From the NCBI GenBank assembly GCA_963922565.1, contig CAWUIQ010000015.1, forward strand, positions 17,205-81,204: a stretch of 64,000 nt of DNA. The letters run 5' to 3'. The position numbers and the translations under genes are program-made. The notes under the pieces were generated by a model. It did not search any database. It had not been told where the DNA came from and saw nothing but the letters and a program-made list of their open reading frames with translations. This DNA comes from JBCBKL01 sp963922565 (GTDB lineage Bacteria > Pseudomonadota > Alphaproteobacteria > Rhodobacterales > Rhodobacteraceae). This document shows positions 1-9,100 of this stretch, one piece after another. The first letter of the stretch is position 1. Each line of letters begins with the position of its first letter.

Positions 1-1
1 C

Positions 2-3000
2 GAGAGCGAGTCTCTGGCTAACATGGCTGTTGATATGGGGTGGCCAAGCGACGCTTTGCTAACGCGCGGGGAGAGTTTCATCGAAGAGCTTTCCCTCGAT
101 TTTGCAGATGCCGCTCCCCAACCAGCGTTCATTCACACGAAAACGCTGCGCGCGACGGACGTAATTTGGTTTTCATGGAATAATGGAACGCGCACTCTCT
201 ATGACACCCGCCCGCTAGAACAGGGAGAGGACGTTGTTGTTTGGGGAAGCCCGGACGAAGAGGGTTATTGTCGCGGTGGCGGCGGAGATGGAGCCGTTAT
301 AAAGTGTGCCGATCTGGTTGCGTATGCAAGTGACCTTAATAGCGGTCGCGCAGACGACGGCGTATTGAGTAGCATTGAGTTTGTGTTTCCCAAAGCGCGC
401 CTTGATCGTGTTGCGCGCCTCTCTGATGATGGCGAGCTAAGGTCAACGGGTTTCAATGTCAATATTTTCGACAAGTTTTCTGTGAATTGCACACACTGGG
501 TGACACAAGGTGCCGGTTCTGCTTCCGACTACGGCATCACTACGTGGGAAGCTTTGGTGCCAAAGCTCCAATGTAGTGTCTGGTCTGACAACGGGGATGG
601 GTCGTCTGGCCTCGTAAGTGGCTTTGAGGTCTCTGCCACGTATTCTCAGGGCACAGGCGCGCTGACAATGTCGCTTTTGGACCCAGATAATTTCTATTCT
701 GTACGCACAGAGCAGAATGATACCTGCGACTTCTCTGTACAAAATCAGGTCTTTGAGCATCAAGACAACTGGGTGGCAGAGTGCCCCAGCAAAATTAGAA
801 ATGATAGGGTAGGAGGCTCGACGGCATCCGCAGAAGTTTTGTCAAAGGCTGTCCCTTTGTTGGCCGGAATATACGTCAACGATCCAACAGCGTGCCAGTC
901 TCCGGCTGTTACACCTGAAGTTTTTGATCGGATAATCTATATCAACAAAGATCAGATGACGCGGATGGATACAACTTGCTCCGTTCACAATGCAACCACT
1001 GAAGGCGATGGCGTAAAAATTAAGAGCACATGTGAAGGGGAAGGTGAAGTCTGGGATGTTGATTGGACGTGGTACTTATTGTCGAATGAGAGCTTTGTCG
1101 ATGCTGGCCTGGATCTGCGAGAAACCTGGACACGATGTGCATCAGATGATCCGTTGGCGAAGTTTCGTTCGGACGAAAAGCAACAGCAAGGCACTACAAG
1201 CGCTGTTCAGATCGCGGGGCAAACCTGTACACCGGCAACATCGCCCGTTTCTCGCGACACATTGCTTGCATGGGCGTCTAAACCGATCAATGGGACTACA
1301 GCATCCGGCGCTAACTGGTCATTAAATCTCCGGAATCTGACGACGAAGGAAGCCGGGCCCGCTGTGTTCACAAACTCAAAGGGTGAAAAAACGACGGGGC
1401 TGTGGAGACCTACAGAAGGCCAGCTCTGCCAAAGTTATAACAAAGGCGAGTCTTGGGCCTGTCATTCCGTCTTCTCTTGCGCCGATGGTGAGGAAAACAG
1501 CCACGCAATGCAAAATTCCGATGGGCAATTTACTTCCGTGATTAATGTCCTCGGAGGCTCTAAACCCGCTCAAGCTGCAGGTTCAGATAACGTGATTGCC
1601 CCAGTCGTAGGAGCGTTGGTGGGACTGAACCAATGTGATGCTATAGCTTCAAACCCCTATGATGTACGCAACCCCAGTGGCACGACCACGGTGGCGTACG
1701 ACAAGCTGGTGGCCTCAAAAAACAATATAGATACGTGTCTTGCGGCCCTTAAAAGCGCTGAGCCTAGTGACTTGGGTCGATACAACTATTTGGTTGCGCG
1801 TCTTTATGCGAAAGCTGGCAACGATGCACAATTCCTAAAGCACATTAGAGCCGCTGATCGTGAAAACTATCCAATTGCTATCTATAATCTAGGTCGAGCA
1901 TATCATGATGGTTCTTACGGGTTAAACCAAGATCATAGAACGGCATTTGGGTACTATCAGAGGGCTATTTCTCTTGGCGAACCGCTTTCTTTGTTGAACA
2001 CAGCTTGGATGCACGAGTGGGGTCAAAGCAGAAATGTGAGTATTCCATCGGCAACTCGCGATTACAAAAAAGCAGACTCAATCTTTTCTGAATTCGGTAT
2101 GGCGCCCTTAGCAGCGAATAACTTGTGCAGGCTTGAGTTCAGAAAGCATCGCTCCCAGGCGGCAAAGAACTGGTGCGAAAAAGCCGCGACTGCGTTCCCA
2201 GCTTCCAAAGTACGACTTGATCAGATCTTGGCAGGTTACACATACGCCATCGACCAATGCCAATCTGGTGGGTTTAGTACGATGAGAAACCACCAGATCA
2301 CAATCCACGTACATGGCAATGAAGAGCTGAGACTTCCAGCTGTCGAAGACAAGTACGCTCGACTGAGCTGGAAGCTACTTCAGGACGGATGCGACCAAAG
2401 GGGCAATCGCAAAGCCGTTATTATGCAACGAGGTCAAAAGCAGATCGAGTTCTCCCAAGGTAGTACACAGCCACAACGTTCCGGAACGTGGTTCTTCTTG
2501 CGTAACCATGCCCGAGTAGCCCACGAAGAAGAACAGCGGAGACTGTCTGAGCAGGAACAACAAGCTAGGCTTCAACAAGCGGCCCGAGAGGCAATTTTGC
2601 AAAAAACATCGGAAGTTCAGGCGTTGCGTGTCTCTGTTCCTAATAAGTGGCGGGCGCATATGAATCGACAATTCTCGGGGAAACATCCAATTGATAACAT
2701 TGTTGATTTGCTTGATTTCGACCAACCGAAGGCGATTGGCTTTTTAACAAATGGAGTTACACTACAACTTCGCACAGATCAGATCAGTCTATCCGGTGGA
2801 TTGGTTTTTATCTTGGATGAGCATCGACCTACCGACTACTTGAAACCGCTTCGTGAAGCCGAGCATGAGTTGGAGACACTAAAAAGCAAGTATCTCGTAG
2901 GGCAACCATTGGCACGAGTAGGACGAAAGCTACAAGTTATCTGCCGTGTCGATCCTCAAGACATGGATGCCTTAAGTGGCAAAGTTGCCGCGGATTTTGA

Positions 3001-3061
3001 AGCAAAAATGCAGTCTCTGGATGGCCGTTCAGCTGTCTTTGACTGTACTTTGAAGAGATGA
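2..3061 (+). CDS. Sel1-repeat (TPR-like) protein of unknown function, possibly 5' truncated
   Basis: The first ATG in this frame is at 23, but the frame is open to the window edge and no ribosome binding site precedes that ATG, so the true start may lie outside. From 23 the product is 1012 residues. The first half is rich in Cys, Asp and Gly and is not recognised. Residues about 575-700 look like Sel1-type TPR repeats (for example YNLGRAYHDGSYG followed by AFGYYQRAISLG), a helical scaffold usually used for protein contacts. Residues about 830-870 are a Glu/Gln-rich coiled coil. The stop overlaps the start of the next gene as ATGA, so the two are probably co-translated. The specific role is unknown. 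Confidence 0.6.
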   Translation, partial: ESESLANMAVDMGWPSDALLTRGESFIEELSLDFADAAPQPAFIHTKTLRATDVIWFSWNNGTRTLYDTRPLEQGEDVVVWGSPDEEGYCRGGGGDGAVIKCADLVAYASDLNSGRADDGVLSSIEFVFPKARLDRVARLSDDGELRSTGFNVNIFDKFSVNCTHWVTQGAGSASDYGITTWEALVPKLQCSVWSDNGDGSSGLVSGFEVSATYSQGTGALTMSLLDPDNFYSVRTEQNDTCDFSVQNQVFEHQDNWVAECPSKIRNDRVGGSTASAEVLSKAVPLLAGIYVNDPTACQSPAVTPEVFDRIIYINKDQMTRMDTTCSVHNATTEGDGVKIKSTCEGEGEVWDVDWTWYLLSNESFVDAGLDLRETWTRCASDDPLAKFRSDEKQQQGTTSAVQIAGQTCTPATSPVSRDTLLAWASKPINGTTASGANWSLNLRNLTTKEAGPAVFTNSKGEKTTGLWRPTEGQLCQSYNKGESWACHSVFSCADGEENSHAMQNSDGQFTSVINVLGGSKPAQAAGSDNVIAPVVGALVGLNQCDAIASNPYDVRNPSGTTTVAYDKLVASKNNIDTCLAALKSAEPSDLGRYNYLVARLYAKAGNDAQFLKHIRAADRENYPIAIYNLGRAYHDGSYGLNQDHRTAFGYYQRAISLGEPLSLLNTAWMHEWGQSRNVSIPSATRDYKKADSIFSEFGMAPLAANNLCRLEFRKHRSQAAKNWCEKAATAFPASKVRLDQILAGYTYAIDQCQSGGFSTMRNHQITIHVHGNEELRLPAVEDKYARLSWKLLQDGCDQRGNRKAVIMQRGQKQIEFSQGSTQPQRSGTWFFLRNHARVAHEEEQRRLSEQEQQARLQQAAREAILQKTSEVQALRVSVPNKWRAHMNRQFSGKHPIDNIVDLLDFDQPKAIGFLTNGVTLQLRTDQISLSGGLVFILDEHRPTDYLKPLREAEHELETLKSKYLVGQPLARVGRKLQVICRVDPQDMDALSGKVAADFEAKMQSLDGRSAVFDCTLKR

Positions 3062-4335
3062 GTGCCGTGTTGATATCGAGAGAGTTGCTCATCTTAGCAA
3101 GTGTGATTTTTCTATTCCTAGGTGGTTATGCGGCGGCACAGGAAACTCTGGGAGCTGTACTGACGGATTTGAGGGCGGTACAAGCAAATGAAAATGCTTC
3201 TATTGAGGAGCTGCGCGAAGCTACCTTTAAGGTTCAACGGATCATAGATGAATTTCCAGCCTCAGACGCGGCTGTCAGCGTTTTGCTTGGTGAAACGTAT
3301 GATGGCATTGATTTCGCTGCCTTTGAGGAAAGGCTAAAAGTCGCGCTGGGAAGCCAAAACACCCTGGATCAAGCATATGTCCAGTCTAACCCGCATGACA
3401 AGGAGGTGTGCCTCGCATCTGCGGTAGCGGATAAACCCAGTGTTAACATGTTGATAGGGTTTTCTGTAAGTGCGGACGGAGACCTTTCCGATCTTCCAGA
3501 GATGATCGAGCCGGAACCCCCTAGTTCGGAAGCAAGACTGCAATACCTTCAGATAGTTGCTGCCCTTGAAGAATGCTCCCCTTACGGTGGCGGAGGCGAT
3601 GGGACGCCCTTTCAGCTGAAAATATCGGAGACCGGTGCCCTATCTCTTGCAGCCTTGACGGTTACAACTACTGAGACCGGCGGTGACCTAGTAGCAGCCA
3701 CGGCCGAGACCATTGCTGTGATGCCTGTCGGCTCAGAACGCACGGAGAAGTTGCTAGGTCTGGACAAACAAGCTATTCGGGACATTCAAGCCCGCCTTCT
3801 AGTGATCGGACATAATCCAAATGGCGTTGATGGCGTCGTTGGCAAAGGCACACGTTCAGCGATTCGAGCATGGCAGGGCACGGTTAATGCGGCGCCGACG
3901 GGATATCTGAACGAATTACAACTCATCGCGCTAAAGGAGCAATCTCAGAACACTCTAGATGAATGGTTACGATCAGATGACAATGCTAAGCTCTACAAAC
4001 CCCCGCCCGTGCTAGCACTCGGACCACGTAATATGTCCGGGAACTGGCGCTACACCACGAATTGTGGTTCGGGAAGCAGGCTAGGCAGAATGAAGATTAC
4101 GGGAACCCTAGCAATGCAACACGCAGGGGGACGAAACTATGCAGGCACGCTCTCGAACTCTCAGGGTCTTCGTGGGCGCGTTAGCGCGACGCTTAGAGGG
4201 CGTTCTGTGTCCGCTGTCACCAACTTTGGGCTCCTTATTGGCAAGGTGACCCTTAAAGCGCGTGTCGATGACTATAAGCTGGTTCTCCGAGGCCGTGACT
4301 CAAACGGATGTTCTTTCTACGCGTCAAAACGATAA
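3058..4335 (+). CDS. Exported protein with peptidoglycan-binding domain
   Basis: A 425-residue product. Residues 1-27 form a signal peptide (charged start, hydrophobic LLILASVIFLFLGG core, Ala-rich end). Residues about 235-290 match the PG_binding_1 fold (IQARLLVIGHNP, GVVGKGTRSAIRAWQ), a three-helix module that in many exported proteins contacts peptidoglycan or acts as a spacer. The last 90 residues, beginning NMSGNWRY, look like a small beta-rich domain. No catalytic domain is evident, so a structural or accessory role in the envelope is the best inference. The start codon overlaps the stop of the Sel1-repeat gene, suggesting that the two products act together. Confidence 0.65.
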   Translation: MSAVLISRELLILASVIFLFLGGYAAAQETLGAVLTDLRAVQANENASIEELREATFKVQRIIDEFPASDAAVSVLLGETYDGIDFAAFEERLKVALGSQNTLDQAYVQSNPHDKEVCLASAVADKPSVNMLIGFSVSADGDLSDLPEMIEPEPPSSEARLQYLQIVAALEECSPYGGGGDGTPFQLKISETGALSLAALTVTTTETGGDLVAATAETIAVMPVGSERTEKLLGLDKQAIRDIQARLLVIGHNPNGVDGVVGKGTRSAIRAWQGTVNAAPTGYLNELQLIALKEQSQNTLDEWLRSDDNAKLYKPPPVLALGPRNMSGNWRYTTNCGSGSRLGRMKITGTLAMQHAGGRNYAGTLSNSQGLRGRVSATLRGRSVSAVTNFGLLIGKVTLKARVDDYKLVLRGRDSNGCSFYASKR

Positions 4336-4631
4336 CGAGAGAAGTCGGCTCCTGCGAAGCTACCTGTGTCCTTACAAAATCTCCCAAACCCCCTACCGAA
4401 ACCGACGCACCAAAATCAATCGTTTTGACCAACCGCCATGTCCCGCCGGTGATCAATCGCCTGGCCAGGATAAATCCCAGGCAAAACTGTTTTGGTTTTG
4501 GCAGATTTTTGTCGTTGGTCAGGGCATCGGTTCCGAGCCCAATGCCAATGTCTGCTTTCGGCGTTGCGAGCGCAGCATTTGGTCACCGTGTCCAAGGTCC
4601 GCAATGGGCCGACATTTTTCCAGATTTGTTC
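4336..4631. other. Non-coding stretch with one short motif
   Basis: No convincing gene. The segment 4545-4615 starts AATGTCTGCTTTCGG and ends with a GCAATGGGCCGACAT block. A similarly ordered set of words occurs at 22565-22635, so the two may be degraded copies of one intergenic repeat. The similarity is weak. Confidence 0.3.
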
Positions 4632-4662
4632 TTGACCTAGAGTTACTCAAGGCCGGTATCAG
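4632..4662 (+). promoter_or_regulatory. MerR-type promoter with dyad operator
   Basis: TTGACC at 4632-4637 is separated by 19 bases from TATCAG at 4657-4662. The spacer contains the imperfect dyad CCTAGAGTTACTCAAGG (4636-4652). An over-long 19-base spacer carrying a dyad is the classical layout at which MerR-family proteins twist DNA to activate transcription. It lies 25 bases before the MerR gene, implying autoregulation together with the downstream dehydrogenase remnant. Confidence 0.6.
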
Positions 4663-4686
4663 CAGAAGCACTGGAGGTCTTATGTC

Positions 4687-5040
4687 ATGCGCATCTCTGA
4701 GGCTGCGGCGCGTTCGGGGCTCAACGTCGATACGATCCGATACTACGAGGCTGAAGGGCTCGTCCCGAATGTCGTGCGCGGTTCTGACGGGCAGCGGCGG
4801 TTTTCGCCGGAGAATGTCGACTGGCTGACACTGCTTTACTGGCTTCGCGAAACCGGCATGCCGATGAAGGTGATGCAGCGGTTTGCGGCGCTTTATGCGC
4901 AAGGGGATGCGACCATTCAGGATCGCAAGAGCATCCTGCTCGATCACTCCCAGCTTTTGGCCAAGCGCCGCGACGATCTTGATCGGTGTGACGAGATTCT
5001 CGCCAGAAAGCTTGAAATCTACGAGGAGTATCTGCGGTGA
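4687..5040 (+). CDS. MerR family transcriptional regulator
   Basis: A 117-residue product with the canonical MerR N-terminus (MRISEAAARSGLNVDTIRYYE, a winged helix-turn-helix) followed by the DNA-contacting wing (GQRRFSPENVDWL) and a C-terminal dimerisation helix (residues about 75-112). No Cys cluster for metal binding is present, so it belongs with the redox or organic-effector subgroup. GGAGG at 4673-4677 supports this start. A MerR-type promoter lies just upstream. The stop overlaps the GTG start of a short-chain dehydrogenase pseudogene, the usual regulated partner, so this regulator has probably lost its target. Confidence 0.85.
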   Translation: MRISEAAARSGLNVDTIRYYEAEGLVPNVVRGSDGQRRFSPENVDWLTLLYWLRETGMPMKVMQRFAALYAQGDATIQDRKSILLDHSQLLAKRRDDLDRCDEILARKLEIYEEYLR

Positions 5041-5411
5041 AAATCATCCTCGTCGGCGCCTCAGGCGATGTCGGGTAGGTCGCATTTGCCGAGCTCTCGC
5101 AGCGCCATGACGTTGTTCGCGTAGGTCGAAACACCGGGGACGTGCGCGCCGATATCTCTGACCTTGGCTCAATCGAGGCCATGTATGACGAGGTTGGCAC
5201 TTTCGATGCGCTCGTCTCAGCCGCTGGCCATGTTCATTTCGCCCCGCTTGCGGAGCAGACGAATGCGTCGCTGAAGCTGGGGCTTGAGAACAAAGTGATG
5301 GGGTAAATCAACCTTGTTCTAGCGGGGATCAGGTGGCTCGCGAGCAAGGGCTCCTTTACATTGACCAGTGGTGTTCTTGACCGCGACCCGGTCGTTGCAG
5401 GCGTTGGATGA
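5037..5411 (+). pseudogene. Short-chain dehydrogenase remnant with in-frame stops
   Basis: From GTG at 5037 (overlapping the MerR stop) the frame encodes a Rossmann-fold start MKIILVGASGDVG, then TAG at 5076-5078, then continues in the same frame through VVRVGRNTGDVRADISDL, ALVSAAGHVHFAPLAE and NKVMG, then TAA at 5304-5306, then INLVLAG and GSFTLTSGVLDRDP, ending at TGA 5409-5411. These are recognisable SDR blocks. The C-terminal half, including the catalytic Tyr-x-x-x-Lys, is absent. Two nonsense codons plus the truncation make this a clear pseudogene. Downstream sequence belongs to a different gene on the other strand. Confidence 0.85.
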
Positions 5412-5728
5412 GTTTGAAAACATGCTGGCGGCGTATCATTGGTTTGGTTCAAAACGTCATCCCACCAAACACCGCAGGAATTCATTACCCATTCCGTACG
5501 GTAATTGAGACTGGACTTGGCCGACAGGGAAGCAGCAGCAGCGTCAGAAATTGCTTGTTGCTTACGGGATGCAGTTATGTCGGCGACCGCTGCGGCAATA
5601 CCGACCAAAGCAACTGACAAAAGTATATATTCTGTAGCCTCCCAAAATCGATCCGAGCGCTTTGACAACAAGAAAGCGGAGGCCAACGAAGTGGCCAAAA
5701 AAACCAAAAAGACTATCAATAGCTGCAT
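5234..5728 (-). pseudogene. Chimeric ORF: membrane protein N-terminus fused to antisense SDR
   Basis: A 164-codon ORF. Residues 1-107 look authentic: two hydrophobic segments (about 1-20 and 33-52) and a soluble tail ending TPPACFQTH. The remaining codons are simply the antisense of the SDR remnant (from about 5408 downward), so the original membrane-protein gene has lost its 3' end at this junction. No family is recognised for the N-terminal part. Whether the chimeric product is made is unknown. Confidence 0.55.
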
Positions 5729-6155
5729 GAAAACTCACGGCATCCGCTCCAATCGTGCCACAACGCGTATGAATTGGTAGACCAATGTCCGCTCTGGAGA
5801 AGCTGCAACGCAGCACTGGCTACTTTCTTGAACGTCTCCTAAGGGCCGTCGATTCACTTTGGCCCGCACAAAGTTACTGCCGAGGAGTGGTGTTCATCTT
5901 GTTCGTTTCCAAGAGAAGAATAAATTCTTTTCGCATCGGTAGTCGCCAGGTTTTGGTTAAAATAGCTACTTCGGTCTACGCTTTGCGGGTGGGAACCTTC
6001 TCCTTAGATCTTGCGAACAAACGCTTTTTGCAGGTTCTAAACTCGAAAGCATCTTTACAAACTCTTCAAATACTGCAGCGTAGATACACCACCTGTAGTG
6101 ATTTAATGCAGCGTCTTGTGAATAGAACTGGAAAAGTGATTTGTGAAAGCAAGAA
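5729..6155. other. Intergenic region without recognised features
   Basis: About 430 bases, AT-richer than the flanks. Short ORFs exist on both strands but none has protein-like composition or a ribosome binding site. It presumably contains the promoter of the SIR2-like gene at 6156. Confidence 0.4.
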
Positions 6156-9100
6156 ATGTTCCCGTATAATGAAAAGCCGATCAGCAAACTTCGCACATCT
6201 TCGGACATCGAGCGCTTCGGATACCAAGCGCTTCTTCGTGCGCTCAACATTGGCCGGGTCGTGGCCTTCGTCGGCTCTGGAACCTCGCAGAAATTCGGTC
6301 AACCGAGCTGGTCTGCACTGGCAGACGAAGGGTACAAACTGTTCTTCGCGCTTGAGAATGCGATCCTGGCGCTCGACGTATGGGATGGAGACGACAGTAA
6401 CGAACTCGTCAAGGACTTCCGTGAAGCCCTCAGCCCGCTGGTCAGGGAGATCAAGGATCTGCGCAAAAACGAGGGCTTTGAAACCCCACACAAGGTCGAA
6501 TTGATCGAAGACTATTTCGCCGTCGTCGAAACCATCCTGGACCGGCACACCATAAAAGCGCATAGCCTTCGAGAAAAGTCGCCGTTGAAGAATTTCACCG
6601 ATGCAATAAAACAAAAAGAAAATGAACTTGGCACCGACAGCAGTTCTATATCTGACAAAGACTATTACTTCGGTCCCAAACCATCCGATAAAGACGAGTC
6701 AGACGATCTTGCTAGCAATGTCGCTGAGTTCCGTCGCACCTTTGCCGCGATCTTCAAAAGCGTCGAACGGGATGAAGAAAGTAAACCTGACTTCCTCAAA
6801 CTCGGCGAGACTTTCGCCGAGGTTACCAAAGGCCTCGGGCTCGATGGTAGCAGCGCAATCGAACAACTGGACGGGCGCCGATCAGAGGTTACAGAAATCG
6901 ACGGAGCCCGCACCTTGAGGCGACGCCTTGGCATTCGCCGCTTTCTGACGCTGAACTACGATCTCGAACTCGAACTGATGCTTTTCGAGGAAGGTCGCGC
7001 AACCCCGCTAACCGCCTACCAGGACTTCAACGAGTTTCTGATACAAAACAGCGGCAGCGATGCCAAGGATATGCCCTACGAGCCGGGCCGCGCGGTGTCG
7101 CTGCGCAGCCCGTCCGGGCGGGTAATACGCAGCACCTCGTCGCGGTCCGACACCCTAGCCGATTTGTTTTCTTTCGGGGCCTTTCCGACGAACTATGATG
7201 CAACGGTCCACCATTTGCACGGGCGTTTGGATGACCCGGAAAACATGATCGTTACGCCGAAGGACTACCAGCGCATCTACTACGGAGCGAGCGACCAGAA
7301 GAAAAGCTTCGACGAGGCTCGTCACGCGGTCTTCACAGGGTCCGACATCCTCGTCCTCGGCCTTGGGTCGACGGAAAACGATGTCCTCAAGCCACTTCGC
7401 GATTTTCTCGAACTCGAAGAAGACCGCCGCGATGCCCACGGCAAGGTCTACTATGTGACCTCGGCTGAGATTTCGGGCAAGGAAGACAGCTTTGCCAAAG
7501 CTTTCGATACTGCACGTCTCGACGCGATGGCGAAGACCCAAAGCCTGTACAAGGACTATGGGATGCACACGCTCTTCGCCGATTTCAGCTTCGACGATAA
7601 ACGCACCCGTGCCTGGACGTCGGACAGTGCGAATTGCTTCGCCGTGCGGGCCGAGATTGCCCATTACCTCCATCGGATTGGAAGCAAAGACAAGATCGAG
7701 CCCTGGAGCACACCAACGGTCGAAGAGGAATTCAAAGAAAAGCTCGGTGAAGTCTGGCGATGCTCCGGAAATCCCTCAAATCTTAAGAAATGCGAAGCCA
7801 AACCTTTGGAATACAGCGGCGGACCCGAGATTGAACTTGCACGCAAGATTGCGAACGAATGGAACGCCCAGCGCGCAGCGGTATCCAAAGAAAAACAAGC
7901 TGCTTTCAAGAAAGCCCTCAGAATGCTCGACAGCCACCTTCGGGATATCAGCCTCGTCGAGTACGCCAAGCATCTCGAACAGTCGCGCAAGTCCTGGTGG
8001 GAAGACTGGTCGCAATTTCCAGGCATGCGCGTCGCGGCTTTGGGACCGCACAGGTACAAGTTGAAGGAACAACCCGATCCGGAGCACGTCTCCGATGAGC
8101 AGATCTTCGAGGTTGACGAAAACCTGGATGGCACCGCTTCTCCCATGGTCTGGAAGCAGACCAACTTAGTCGCGCACTTCCGGGACGATCCTCTAAAGCT
8201 GGGTAATCCAGACAGCACCCCACAGTTTTCTGGTGTCCTAGCCGCTACAGGTGCTGCGAGGAAAGCCGCAAAGACAAGAGCGAAGCTCCTCCAAGAAGAG
8301 GTGGCGTCCGGCGAAACTGCCTCGCCAATTAATCGCTCTAAACAACGCGGGCATTTCCCGCAGGATTTCCCTGCTAGTGTCGCACGACTGTCTATCCCGC
8401 CTGGTGGCGGCAAGGGGCGCTTACTTGCTTATTTCACCTGTAAGCAAAGGTTGACAGGCGAAGGCCCCGAAGTCTGGCCTTTCCAGACACTTTTCAATCC
8501 GATCCACGCTTCCGGCGAAAATGAGCAGGGACCCGAATTCTGGCCTTTCAAAGGACTCTTCGGCTCCATCGACGTAAGCGGTAAAGAGGACGATGCAAAG
8601 CCTTACGAAGGCTATAAATTCTGCTTTATGTCGCACCTAACGTTCGCACTGGAATTTAGCGGCACAATGATCGCTTTCGCGCGGATTCTTCAGCAAATGC
8701 TGCCCCAACTGAGAAACGAACTGGAGGAAGATTCAGAAGAGGCGAAGGATGACCGTTGGCGGCGGTTGATGAAGCATCAATTCCAGCAACGAACCGGTGC
8801 GGTTCTGGTCCTGAAGACGATCTCGGACATGTTCGAGCTTCTTCAGGACAGTTGCCCCCGAGGAGGTTGGAAAACCCGGATGGTCGCGATCTTTTCGTAT
8901 CTTGACCGGCTCGTGGATGAGAAGGGCGATGCCTATTCTCCCATACACCGCGAATTCTTCCGACTGATCTCAGGCTGGAAGAACGAGGACGAGCATCTAC
9001 GCCTACCCGTTGACATCGTGCTGATCAACTGTTTCGCTAATCAACCCATTCGTTACCTGTCAGAGGAAGAGACTCTCCTGGAAAACCAAAGCGGCCGAAG

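Noticed and set aside
7664..8413. 249-codon minus-strand ORF inside the SIR2-like gene
   Set aside because: Low-complexity Ser/Arg/Cys-rich shadow; the SIR2-like frame continues through it unbroken.
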